Positions 1 through 7,854 of a stretch of 13,221 nucleotides of DNA are shown here, piece after piece (position 1 is the stretch's first letter; every line of letters begins with the position of its first letter). The stretch spans positions 1-13,221 of the forward strand of contig CAYRXH010000070.1 of the NCBI GenBank assembly GCA_964428185.1. The letters are read 5' to 3'. The stretch comes from CAYMAZ01 sp964428185. GTDB lineage: Bacteria; Bacteroidota; Bacteroidia; Bacteroidales; DTU049. The position numbers and the translations under genes were made by a program. Below the pieces are notes generated by a model. The model was not told where the DNA came from. It saw nothing but the letters and a program-made list of their open reading frames with translations, and did no database searches.

Positions 1-341
1 TCAAAAAAACTTCAGATGATGATGAATGCGTAAAATTAATGACAATCATTGAATGATGAATAAAGTTATTTTTATGATGCTGGGATACTTTTTAATCGAA
101 GAGGAAGATTATTTATGGTCATATTAATTGCTCAGATTTTGTGCTCTTTTAATCTGCCCTTTCAGGGCGCTCATGTTGTTGAGTTTAATTTTCTTAGGTG
201 CAGTTTCGCTCCACATCAGTTTAAAGTGAAGTCAGGCTTTCAGCCTGAGATGATTTTTTTTCAACACGATGACAAAGTTTTCTGATTTCTCAGTTCACAC
301 TGATTCCACCATGCCGTAAAGATACTCGTTCTTGAGTGTAA
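1..341. other. Gene-free left edge
   Basis: No coding frame here has a convincing start, length or protein character. The stretch lies downstream of the last gene of the bat operon, which ends at 342 on the minus strand. It is AT-rich and holds a probable small palindromic repeat element at about 151-261. I see no clear intrinsic terminator for the bat operon: no GC-rich stem followed by a T-run on the minus strand directly after 342. Confidence 0.6.
151..261. repeat. Degenerate palindromic repeat element (REP/MITE-like)
   Basis: Two perfect short hairpins share the core CTTTCAG. One is GCCCT-TTC-AGGGC at 156-168. The other is TCAGGCT-TTC-AGCCTGA at 232-248, followed a few bases later by an eight-T run at 254-261. 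Between them, at about 195-214, lies an imperfect inverted segment (GGTG, then GTTTCGC, then CCAC). From memory, this hairpin, GTTTCGCTCC-like centre, hairpin layout resembles short non-coding repeats scattered in many Bacteroidota genomes. That family link is inference. The second hairpin with its T-run could also act as a plus-strand terminator, but no plus-strand gene precedes it. Confidence 0.4.
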
Positions 342-3068
342 TTATATCAGTCGCACATCATCAGCACTTATCCACCCCTTGTTACCGTCGGGGACTCTGA
401 CTTCGTACCAACTACCCAGTTTTGAAAGTATTTTTACCTTGGTACCTGCCTGTGCCACATACACAACTGCACTTTTAATATCAGGAGAGCTTTTAATGCC
501 TGCCGCTGAAACCATAATGATGGCATGATCGGGATTCACAATCGAAATGTACATGCGGTTGCCAAAATACCAGGTGGATGCAGTGAGCAGTAAGACGGTG
601 AGAGAAAGATAAAAAAACAGTTTTTTTATTTCGCTCTTGTTTTGAAGCAGGAACAACACAAGTGCTGTCAATGATATTGTGAACAATATAATACCAAGAA
701 TAGCCCATTGGTCGGGAGTGAACAATTTCATCACTGTATTGGCAAATCTCACATGAAATGCTTCGGGAATAATTTGTTGTTCCTTATTTATCAAGGAATT
801 GGCAAATGTGAGGTTAAACTGTGCATCTTCATTCCAGGGATCTTTCTGAAGTGCCTTCTCATAATAATAAACGGCTTCCGGAAGTTGGTTTGTTTTAAAA
901 TAAGCATTGCCCAGATTATAATAGGTTTCAAAATTTTCAACACCTTTTTGCAAGATATCTTCATAGATACCAATGGCTTCAAAAAACTGACCGTCGGTGT
1001 ATAATTGTGTGGCATCTCTGAATCTGTCTTCGGAAGCAACTTTTTGGGCATGGCTGTTCAATCCGGTAATAAGCATTAAGATGAGCAGAACAGTAAGTCT
1101 AACATCTTTCTTATGATCTTTTTTATTCCTTTTATTGTGTTGAATATGTTGTTCAAGATTTCTGATTGTATTCTGAGCCTTGTCAAGGATCTGTCTGGGG
1201 GTTGTACTTGTTGCACCAGGTGCAAAGCGGATATATTCACAAAAGTCAAGGGTTTCCTTCAGTGAATTCAGAACATCAGAATTTACATTGTGGGCTGATA
1301 GCTGAGAGATCACCCTTTCTACAGACAATTCAGCCTGTTGGATTGAAAAACGATGGGTCAGATATGCCCAGATTGCCCGTGCTGTTTCTTCATAAAACGC
1401 ACTGTATTGTTCCTTCTTCAGCAGGGTATCTGCCTTTTTCAGTCTTTTCCGGGCTGTACGGGTTGCTTTCTTATACAGCAGGAGTTGCTGGTTGCTGTAG
1501 AGTTGAATTCGCCTTCTCATGACAATAACAAAAATTACAAAAAGCAGAAGTGGAGTTAGAAACAACGCAAAGTGCAGTCCCGATGCAAAAAAGAATAAAT
1601 TGATTGTTCTGAAAGAACCGGGTTCAGTTTTTATAAACCGGATATCAGTTTCCGTTTCAGTGATTGCTGATGAAGAGGAGCTGCCCTGTTGTCCGACCAC
1701 CTGCACCTGAAATTCATCGGATCTGAGTGTGATATAATCGGCTTTGGCAGGATTGAAAAAAGTAAATTCAACAGCAGGTATTTTAAATGTTCCTGGTTCA
1801 CGGGGAATGATGAGCCATGTAAATGTTTTGTCTCCTGAAATTCCGTTGGCATTGACATTTGTATTGTCTTCAACCTGAGGATCAAACACCTCAAAACTTT
1901 CCGGAAACTGAATATCTGGAGCTTCGAGCAGAGACATGTTTCCGTTTCCGCTTATTTTAATATTGAAATTCAGGGCATCGTCAATCAGAATACGTTCTTT
2001 GTCAAACCAGGCCTCCATTGTATAATTTCCAAGCTGTCCGGTGAATGAAGCAGTTCTGTTTTTGGCAGGAAGCTCCTTTATGTCTAAGTTAATGGTGTTT
2101 GACTTGAATGTTTTCTTAATGTCTTCGAATGAATTTCCGAAACTCCAAAAAGGGTCTGTGGCAAAAGGATTAGAAAAGAAATTGTTAAACATTTGATCCA
2201 TCCAATCAAGGTTTCTCTGCTGACGATTTTGCACCGGAATTCTAACAATGGCTTCTACTTCGAGAGGCTCAATACTCAACTTGCCTGAGCGTTGGGGATA
2301 TACAACTATTTTTCGCAGCAAAGCAGTGGCATACCGCTTTTCATTGTATGTTTCTTCTCCCTGCTGAGGTATTGCTGTGGGATCAACAATGTTTTCAGAC
2401 CAGAATCCGTCAAAAGAAGGAATTTTTTCAATTCCATACGAAGTTATAGTATGTCGTGTGAAAATTTTATATGTGACGATGATTGGTTCTCCCACCCAGG
2501 CAGATTTTTTATCTGCAAAACCGATAATGAACACATCGTCTGCCTGAAGACCATTAGTTGAACTTTCATTTTGACGGTTTGCACTTGTCTGTTGCCCTGA
2601 ACTCTGAGGGTTTCCTTGTGTTTGAACAGGTACCGGATTTTGGTTGTTGCCTGTAACAGTGACCGTGAGTGTAGGTGAACTGATCCAAGTTCCGTTGACT
2701 TTCGCCCTGGCAGGTCCGATATCAAAAGAGCCTGTGGCTGTGGGCATCAGAGTGAATGTCCAGCTTTGTTCGGCATCGTTGTCGTCTCCACTAATAAGCT
2801 GGCCGTTCACAAACATCTGCATACTGCCTCCCCCCGACATGCTGCTTTGTCCTAAAAGTCTGAAACCCTCGAAAGTTGGCCTTTCAAATGATTCACTTTT
2901 AGCTCCTTGAAGCGAATATGTGACACTGAACTGTTGCCTGACCCCAACTTTGGATGAACTCAAACGAGCATTCAGGGTTACTTGCCCCCATAATGGGTTA
3001 AATGCAAGCAGAATCATAGCTGTGCTAAAAAAAGAAATACCAAAACATTGAAATGTTTTTTTTCTCAT
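342..3068 (-). CDS. batD: BatD-BatE fusion protein (aerotolerance)
   Basis: This 908-aa ORF combines two proteins that are normally separate. Residues 1-29 form a signal peptide (LLAFNPLWGQ end). Residues 30-460 are the beta-rich periplasmic BatD part, with a Q/N/S-rich linker at about 141-174. A membrane segment lies near 489-516 and a cytoplasmic helical domain runs to about 640. Residues 656-675 look like a second signal peptide (VRLTVLLILMLITGLNSHAQ). TPR repeats follow at about 680-755, with a typical YYNLGNAYFKTNQLPEA stretch. Two membrane helices (787-807, 815-834) and a bacterial SH3-like domain (850-908, ending GWISADDV) complete a whole BatE. The ATG lies 1 nt after the batC stop and is the last operon start. 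BatD plus BatE are envelope proteins of the Bacteroides aerotolerance complex, but their biochemical role is unclear. The joint near 1110 may be a real fusion or a one-base deletion. Confidence 0.9.
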   Translation of the reverse strand: MRKKTFQCFGISFFSTAMILLAFNPLWGQVTLNARLSSSKVGVRQQFSVTYSLQGAKSESFERPTFEGFRLLGQSSMSGGGSMQMFVNGQLISGDDNDAEQSWTFTLMPTATGSFDIGPARAKVNGTWISSPTLTVTVTGNNQNPVPVQTQGNPQSSGQQTSANRQNESSTNGLQADDVFIIGFADKKSAWVGEPIIVTYKIFTRHTITSYGIEKIPSFDGFWSENIVDPTAIPQQGEETYNEKRYATALLRKIVVYPQRSGKLSIEPLEVEAIVRIPVQNRQQRNLDWMDQMFNNFFSNPFATDPFWSFGNSFEDIKKTFKSNTINLDIKELPAKNRTASFTGQLGNYTMEAWFDKERILIDDALNFNIKISGNGNMSLLEAPDIQFPESFEVFDPQVEDNTNVNANGISGDKTFTWLIIPREPGTFKIPAVEFTFFNPAKADYITLRSDEFQVQVVGQQGSSSSSAITETETDIRFIKTEPGSFRTINLFFFASGLHFALFLTPLLLFVIFVIVMRRRIQLYSNQQLLLYKKATRTARKRLKKADTLLKKEQYSAFYEETARAIWAYLTHRFSIQQAELSVERVISQLSAHNVNSDVLNSLKETLDFCEYIRFAPGATSTTPRQILDKAQNTIRNLEQHIQHNKRNKKDHKKDVRLTVLLILMLITGLNSHAQKVASEDRFRDATQLYTDGQFFEAIGIYEDILQKGVENFETYYNLGNAYFKTNQLPEAVYYYEKALQKDPWNEDAQFNLTFANSLINKEQQIIPEAFHVRFANTVMKLFTPDQWAILGIILFTISLTALVLFLLQNKSEIKKLFFYLSLTVLLLTASTWYFGNRMYISIVNPDHAIIMVSAAGIKSSPDIKSAVVYVAQAGTKVKILSKLGSWYEVRVPDGNKGWISADDVRLI

Positions 3069-3069
3069 T

Positions 3070-3837
3070 TTACCAATCTTTTTCAGGTTTGTAACTTTTT
3101 ATTTCTTTTTCTTTTTCCCTCAGTTCTTTTAATGTCTGCCTGTCTTTTCCTGACAGAGCATTCAGCACTCTTTCTATTTCTTCTCTGCTCATCTGAGGGT
3201 GTTGCTGTTGTTGTTTTTGTTGTTGTTGGTCTTTTTTATCCTGATTTTGCTTATTGTCCTGATTCTGTTTATTGTCCTGATTCTGTTTATTGTCCTGATT
3301 CTGTTTATTGTCCTGATCTTCATTCTCATTCTGATTTTGATCCTGATTTTGATCCTGGTTTTGGTTTTGGTTCTGGTTTTGGTTTTGATTTTGGTTTTGT
3401 ATTATCTTTTGCATAGCCCAAGCAAGATTATAACGTGTATCTTCATCATCAGGATTCAGACGAAGTGCATTTTTATATGCATCAACTGCCTGCTGATATT
3501 GTTGCATCATGACGTATGAATTTCCCAGATTGTGCCATATCTGAGCTTTTTCATTTGAACTGATGATAGATTCATCGGAAAGCAGTTGTGTAAAGAAACC
3601 TGCGGCTTCTTCAAATTTATTTTGTTTGAAAAGGGCATTTCCGGTGTTATATACAGCATGTTTAGCCCATGAATTGTCAGTATCCATGGCTCTGCGGTAG
3701 GCAATTTCGGCATCAGGATAATTGCCTTCCTGATATGCTTTGTTGCCGTCACGAATATATCTCGCCGAAGTCTGTGCCAGAAGACCGAATTCTGAAGTTA
3801 AGATCAGAATGGAAACGAAAGCAATGGTCAGTTTCAT
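3070..3837 (-). CDS. batC: BatC, TPR protein with Q/N-rich repeat
   Basis: The start at 3837 gives 255 aa. A longer frame opens at 3876 but its first 13 codons overlap batB. The chosen ATG begins a clean signal peptide (MKLTIAFVSILILTSEFGLLAQ region) and has an AGGAAA Shine-Dalgarno inside the end of batB, unusual for this window. Mature residues carry about three TPR repeats (roughly 24-145), such as WHNLGNSYVMMQQYQQAVDAY. A Q/N/D/K low-complexity tract covers about 146-215. A charged helical tail (MSREEIERVLNALSG) resembles the C-terminus of other BatC proteins. TPR units usually mediate protein contacts, so BatC probably scaffolds the Bat complex. It sits 4 nt after batB and 1 nt before batD. 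The TPRs resemble those of the BatE part downstream. Confidence 0.9.
   Translation of the reverse strand: MKLTIAFVSILILTSEFGLLAQTSARYIRDGNKAYQEGNYPDAEIAYRRAMDTDNSWAKHAVYNTGNALFKQNKFEEAAGFFTQLLSDESIISSNEKAQIWHNLGNSYVMMQQYQQAVDAYKNALRLNPDDEDTRYNLAWAMQKIIQNQNQNQNQNQNQNQDQNQDQNQNENEDQDNKQNQDNKQNQDNKQNQDNKQNQDKKDQQQQKQQQQHPQMSREEIERVLNALSGKDRQTLKELREKEKEIKSYKPEKDW
3241..3312 (-). repeat. 18-bp tandem repeat, four units, in batC
   Basis: Four contiguous 18-bp units lie at 3241-3258, 3259-3276, 3277-3294 and 3295-3312. The last three are identical (plus strand ctgattctgtttattgtc) and the first differs at two bases. Each encodes DNKQNQ. Identity extends to synonymous positions, suggesting recent duplication. 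The unit is a multiple of 3, so copy-number change keeps the frame. Confidence 0.95.
3313..3399 (-). repeat. Degenerate 6-bp Gln-Asn repeat in batC
   Basis: A run of imperfect hexamers (plus strand ggtttt, with gattct and gatcct variants) encodes alternating Gln-Asn with some Asp/Glu. It directly adjoins the 18-bp repeat. Together they make a tract of about 53 residues of Q, N, D, E and K. Confidence 0.9.
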
Positions 3838-3841
3838 AATG

Positions 3842-4906
3842 TTATTTCCTTTTTTTATCCATTGTAAGACTAACACTGAGTAAAGAACTGAAAATTTCCT
3901 GCCATTTCATTTTTCTATCTACGATCAGAAAATCCAGTATTAAAAGAATGAGAGCAGGGATGGCAAAGAGATAAAACAGTGAATCCCAGTCGGCAAACTC
4001 TACTGAATCACCTTCTTCCCTGTCGAGTTTTTCAAGTTCAGAGTAGATGTTTTCAACTGCTGTTCCGGGTTGATTCCCGTCAACATTGATTCCTCCAGTT
4101 TTTGAGGCAATGCCTTTCAAAAGCAAAAAGTCGGGACGGCTGATGACAGTATTGTTTTCGCGATCCTTTTTAAATCCTATTGTTTTCCCATTTTCCTTAA
4201 TGGGGATGGGGGCCCCTTCATGAGTCCCAATACTGATGGTATGTATGACGATGTTGTTTTCAATAGCAATATCAGCAGCAGCAATAGCATCATCCTCAAA
4301 ATTTTCTCCATCACTGATCAGAATGATTGCTTTATTTTTGGCATCAGTTCTCAAAAACGCTTCGGCTGAAATCTGAATTGCTTTTCCTATGGCCGTTCCC
4401 TGTAGCGAAATAAGATCTGTTTCAATGGAGTTGATGAACATTCTCACAGCACCGGGGTCTGATGTAATTGGCATGTGAATGAAGGCATCAGCGGCAAAAA
4501 GGACGATTCCTGTTTTAGCAAATTTTACTTTTTCGGCAATTTTGAGGCAAATCATTTTTGCACGCTCGATACGTGAAGGACTCACATCTTCGGCAAGCAT
4601 TGAATGACTGATATCAACAGCAAGTACCATGTCAATGGTTTCAGATGTGGCTTTTTTGTCAATTTTTCCACCCACCTGAAGATTTGCTATACTGAATATC
4701 AGAAGGACGGTTATAAACACGGCAATAAAAAATTTTGCAATATCCTTGCTCTTGCTGTACCCTCTGACAATATGCGGAAGGAGGTGGCTGTCTGCAAGTA
4801 TTCTGAAGCGTGCAGATTTCCATCGCACATAGATCCACCTAATAAGAATCAGCAGAACAACTACTGATAAAAGGTATAAAGCATTGGGATGTTCCAGTCT
4901 GTACAT
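3842..4906 (-). CDS. batB: BatB, membrane-anchored VWA protein
   Basis: 354 aa. Two N-terminal membrane helices (about 10-26 and 57-75) precede a von Willebrand factor A domain at about 90-290. The MIDAS metal site is complete: DISHS at D98/S100/S102, T171 in QGTAIG, and D199 in ISDGE. A third membrane helix lies at about 309-329, followed by a short basic tail ending DKKRK. The VWA domain should bind a divalent cation and face the periplasm between helices. In the family, BatB pairs with BatA. It starts 12 nt after batA, and its last codons supply the ribosome binding site for batC. The loop at about 232-256 is longer than in BatA. Confidence 0.93.
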   Translation of the reverse strand: MYRLEHPNALYLLSVVVLLILIRWIYVRWKSARFRILADSHLLPHIVRGYSKSKDIAKFFIAVFITVLLIFSIANLQVGGKIDKKATSETIDMVLAVDISHSMLAEDVSPSRIERAKMICLKIAEKVKFAKTGIVLFAADAFIHMPITSDPGAVRMFINSIETDLISLQGTAIGKAIQISAEAFLRTDAKNKAIILISDGENFEDDAIAAADIAIENNIVIHTISIGTHEGAPIPIKENGKTIGFKKDRENNTVISRPDFLLLKGIASKTGGINVDGNQPGTAVENIYSELEKLDREEGDSVEFADWDSLFYLFAIPALILLILDFLIVDRKMKWQEIFSSLLSVSLTMDKKRK

Positions 4907-4918
4907 TGTTAAAATTAT

Positions 4919-5917
4919 TTAAGGCAACATTTTTACAAGTGCATATTTTAAGACCATTTCAAGTAAAACTAGACCAAGGGCAACAAGTAGAAAGATGTGA
5001 AACTGATCTGTGTGTCTGCTGAACCATGCCACTTCAATTTTGGTTCGTTCCAACATATCAATTTCATCATAAATTTCCTGCAGTGATCTATTGTCAACTG
5101 CCCGAAAGTATTTACCGCCTGTCATATTGGCGATATCTCCTAAGAGAGCCTCGTCAATTTCTACATCCACATAATCATATTGCACTCCGAAGGGGGTTTG
5201 AAAAGGGTATGGAGCTTTTCCTTTTTTGCCGACCCCTATGGTATAAACCCTGATTCCGTATTCACCGGCAATCTGAGCAGCCATCATTGGATCAATAAAT
5301 CCCATATTGTTGATGCCGTCGGTGAGCAGGATAATCACTTTGCTGACAGATTCGCTTTGTCTCAGTCTTTCAACTGCAAGTCCCAGACCATCACCGATTG
5401 CAGTTCCGTCAACAACCATACTGTTGCTAAGTTTCTCAAGCAAACCGAGCAGAATAGCATGATCAATGGTCAGAGGACATTGTGTGAAAGCAATACCGCT
5501 AAAGGCAACAAGTCCGATTCTGTCATTGGGTCTGTTTTTGATAAATTCAGCCGCTACCTGCTTTGCAGCCTCTATTCTGTTGGGTTTCAGGTCTTCAGCA
5601 AGCATACTTCCCGAAATGTCCATAGACATGATAATGTCAATGCCTTCCACTTTCATTCGTTTGTCAGTATTTGTTATCTGAGGACGTGCAAGTGCAAGGA
5701 TGACAGCAATTATTGCAAGCATTCTGAACACATGTTGCAAATGACGAAGCCAGGTTTTGAATGAATGCTGGTTAGCAGCGAAACCCTGAAAACCGGAATA
5801 TTGCACTTCTCCTCTGAACATTTTATGTTTTCTGATATACCAGAAAATCAACAGAGGGATGATTAGCAGTATCCAGAGATAACCGGGACTGGCAAAAAAT
5901 TCATTCATCCATTTCAT
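4919..5917 (-). CDS. batA: BatA, membrane-anchored VWA protein
   Basis: 332 aa. An N-terminal helix (12-27) and a second one (about 62-78) lead into a VWA domain (about 92-290) with an intact MIDAS: DISGS at D100/S102/S104, T172 in DGTAIG, and D200 in LLTDG. A C-terminal helix (about 306-327) completes the usual BatA topology. The ATG overlaps the upstream stop as ATGA, so translation is probably coupled. A second in-frame ATG three codons later could also serve. BatA is a paralogue of BatB and, in Bacteroides, belongs to a complex needed for tolerance of oxygen exposure. How it does this is not established. Confidence 0.93.
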   Translation of the reverse strand: MKWMNEFFASPGYLWILLIIPLLIFWYIRKHKMFRGEVQYSGFQGFAANQHSFKTWLRHLQHVFRMLAIIAVILALARPQITNTDKRMKVEGIDIIMSMDISGSMLAEDLKPNRIEAAKQVAAEFIKNRPNDRIGLVAFSGIAFTQCPLTIDHAILLGLLEKLSNSMVVDGTAIGDGLGLAVERLRQSESVSKVIILLTDGINNMGFIDPMMAAQIAGEYGIRVYTIGVGKKGKAPYPFQTPFGVQYDYVDVEIDEALLGDIANMTGGKYFRAVDNRSLQEIYDEIDMLERTKIEVAWFSRHTDQFHIFLLVALGLVLLEMVLKYALVKMLP

Positions 5918-6894
5918 AACTCATTCTTTTGTTCATCTGAAGATTTTGTTGAATTATTTTCGGGTTCTTCATCTTTTTTGGTTGAAAGTACAAACTGATA
6001 AGCCAGATCCAGACAATGTTCATTTTCTGTGGGCACGGGTTGCGATCTGGCAAATTTCACAAGATCAGCGGCAAGCAGAATATGCTCCATTTTTTCACGG
6101 GCTTCGGCTGTTGTATCTGTTTCCGAAAGGGCACTGACAGTTTCTGTGGTAGTCATTTCCATTGACTGTATGTCAAACCGTCTCTTAATATAATGTCTGA
6201 GAGTGTCAGTCAATACTGTATAATAATCCTTTACCAAGCCTGTTCTCCATATTTTTTCTTTCCGGATGCGGTCAAGTGCCCGTATGGCTTCTTCATGGGG
6301 AGGAAGAATCTGAATTTGACGGGCAGGAAACAACGGAAGACCTTTTCGGCGCCGCATAAAATAATAAATGCTTGCAGCAATGAGAAGCAAGATTATCAAT
6401 CCAATAATTGCATGCCATATATAATCCCTCCACTGAAAGGGAATGTCCCAAGGTGCCTTGATGTCTTTGATAGGCTGCGTGGTGTCGGCAGCAACAGTTC
6501 GAACTGTTAGGAGCAAACTGTCGGTATAGGCAAAAATAGCCGATGTGTCTCCGGGCATATACCAGGAAAAGGGCAATGAAGGGATCGTGTGAGTGCCGGA
6601 GTCAAATGAAGTGATAATATAATGCTGGTTGAGTCCCAAAATTTTTCCAAATGTCAATAAAGTATCTGTTTTCAGTCTTTCGATAATTTCAATATGTGAA
6701 GTCAGAGTATCACCTTCAATGAGCGGAATGCTTATTGATGTTGCTGAAGGAGGAAAAGTAAACTGATAGGAGAGTTTTGTCTGTTCTCCGATAAGGATGG
6801 TGTTTTTTTCCACAGAAACTCCTGATTTCTGTGAAAATCCATACAAGGAAGCAACAAAGAAAAAGATGATAAAGAAATTGTGTGCTTTGTTCAT
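5914..6894 (-). CDS. BatD-like membrane protein of the bat operon
   Basis: 326 aa. It has a signal peptide (1-21, ending LYGFSQ), a periplasmic beta-type domain (about 22-155), one membrane helix (159-180, followed by RRRK) and a cytoplasmic helical domain (about 195-305) with a charged disordered tail. This is the architecture of a short BatD. The cytoplasmic segment YYTVLTDTLRHYIKRRFDIQ followed by ETVSAL aligns by eye with AFYEETARAIWAYLTHRFSI and ERVISQL in BatD further down the operon. Genes in this position of Bacteroidota bat operons are usually annotated hypothetical or DUF4381-like. The start lies 2 nt after the DUF58 stop, and the 3' end overlaps batA by 4 nt. A partner role at the membrane for the ATPase/VWA proteins is inference. 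Confidence 0.85.
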   Translation of the reverse strand: MNKAHNFFIIFFFVASLYGFSQKSGVSVEKNTILIGEQTKLSYQFTFPPSATSISIPLIEGDTLTSHIEIIERLKTDTLLTFGKILGLNQHYIITSFDSGTHTIPSLPFSWYMPGDTSAIFAYTDSLLLTVRTVAADTTQPIKDIKAPWDIPFQWRDYIWHAIIGLIILLLIAASIYYFMRRRKGLPLFPARQIQILPPHEEAIRALDRIRKEKIWRTGLVKDYYTVLTDTLRHYIKRRFDIQSMEMTTTETVSALSETDTTAEAREKMEHILLAADLVKFARSQPVPTENEHCLDLAYQFVLSTKKDEEPENNSTKSSDEQKNEL

Positions 6895-6896
6895 GG

Positions 6897-7772
6897 TTAC
6901 ATTCTTTTTTCTCTTTGTTTAAACAGTTGGATCAGAGGACGGGTATAGTCCTGTCCTGTTTGCAGAACAGCTAGGTCAGTTCCTGTTTTCAGACAACTTG
7001 AACGGAGGCGTTCTGTATTTGAAAGCCACCATTTTTTATAATTAGTTCTAGTGGTAAAGTTTTCAGTATCAATGTATTTTCTTTTTCCTGTTTCAGGATC
7101 TGAAAACTGAACAAAACCGATGGGAGGCAGTTCCTGTTCTTTCTGGTCTTCAATCCGCAATGCAACCAGATCATGTTTTTGCTTGGTCATTGCAAACGCT
7201 TCTTCGTATTCGGAATCAAAGAAATCACTGATAAGAAAAACAATGCTTCTTTTTTTGATGGTGTTATTGAGGAATTTCAAGGCAGCTTCAATGCGGGTGC
7301 CCTGATTTTCAGGTTTGAAATCAAGCATTTCACGGATGATTCTGAGGATGTGTGATGTACCTTTTTTCGGAGGGATAAATTTCTCAACCTGATTGCTGAA
7401 AAAGATAACCCCCACTTTGTCATTGTTTTGAATAGCTGAAAATGCAAGAATTGAAGCCAGTTCGATAATCAGCTCAGCTTTCAATTGTGATTTGCTTCCA
7501 AAACTGTTGGATGCACTCACGTCAATCAAAAGTAATACGGTGAGTTCACGTTCTTCTTCGAACATTTTGACATACGGGTGATTATAGCGAGCAGTGACCT
7601 TCCAGTCAATGGATCTGATGTCATCACCGTAAGCATATTCACGGACCTCACTGAATGCCATCCCTGTTCCCTTGAAAGCACTGTGATATTTTCCCGAAAA
7701 TATCTGCTGTGTCAGTCCTCGGGTTTTTATCTCAATATATCTGACTTTTTTTAAAATATCAGAGGTTTCCAT
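6897..7772 (-). CDS. DUF58 domain protein
   Basis: 291 aa, soluble, with no membrane helix. The N-terminal DUF58 signature is clear: FKGTGMAFSEVREYAYGDD at about 34-51, then IDWKVTARYNHPYVKMFEEE at 55-74. A VWA-like fold follows with DVSAS at D84/S86/S88 and ISDFFD at about 181-186, so a MIDAS-type metal site is plausible. DUF58 proteins nearly always neighbour MoxR ATPases and are thought to act as their VWA partners. It lies 82 nt after the ATPase gene, the widest gap in the operon, and 2 nt before the BatD-like gene. No signal peptide is present, so it probably acts at the cytoplasmic side. Confidence 0.92.
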   Translation of the reverse strand: METSDILKKVRYIEIKTRGLTQQIFSGKYHSAFKGTGMAFSEVREYAYGDDIRSIDWKVTARYNHPYVKMFEEERELTVLLLIDVSASNSFGSKSQLKAELIIELASILAFSAIQNNDKVGVIFFSNQVEKFIPPKKGTSHILRIIREMLDFKPENQGTRIEAALKFLNNTIKKRSIVFLISDFFDSEYEEAFAMTKQKHDLVALRIEDQKEQELPPIGFVQFSDPETGKRKYIDTENFTTRTNYKKWWLSNTERLRSSCLKTGTDLAVLQTGQDYTRPLIQLFKQREKRM

Positions 7773-7834
7773 TGGGTAAATTTTTAAACATTGTATTTGC
7801 TCTAAACTGTATCAAAGTCATTCAAATACTTACG

Positions 7835-7852
7835 GCAAAACCGATATTTTGC
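7835..7852 (-). promoter_or_regulatory. Intercistronic hairpin after the MoxR gene
   Basis: GCAAAA (7835-7840) and TTTTGC (7847-7852) form a 6-bp stem with a 6-nt loop within the 82-nt gap after the ATPase stop. No T-run follows on the minus strand, so it is not a standard terminator. It could be an mRNA processing or stability element, or chance. Confidence 0.25.
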
Positions 7853-7854
7853 TT

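Noticed and set aside
41..60. ATCATT/AATGAT inverted repeat near the left edge
   Set aside because: The loop would be about one base, so it is not a realistic hairpin, and AT-rich chance matches are expected.
3241..3399. Regularly repeated units that could suggest a CRISPR array
   Set aside because: Units are contiguous without spacers, 18 or 6 bp long, and in frame within batC.
3199..3519. Plus-strand open frame rich in Leu/Val/Ile, resembling a membrane protein
   Set aside because: It is the complement of the Q/N repeat of batC; its hydrophobicity comes from the repeat, and batC has clear homology and operon context.
3838..3876. Extended N-terminus of BatC from an earlier ATG
   Set aside because: It would bury the signal peptide behind 13 residues and overlap batB, while the later ATG has a good AGGAAA ribosome binding site.
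5180..5764. Plus-strand 194-codon open frame
   Set aside because: It is antisense to batA, whose MIDAS motifs and membrane helices are unambiguous.
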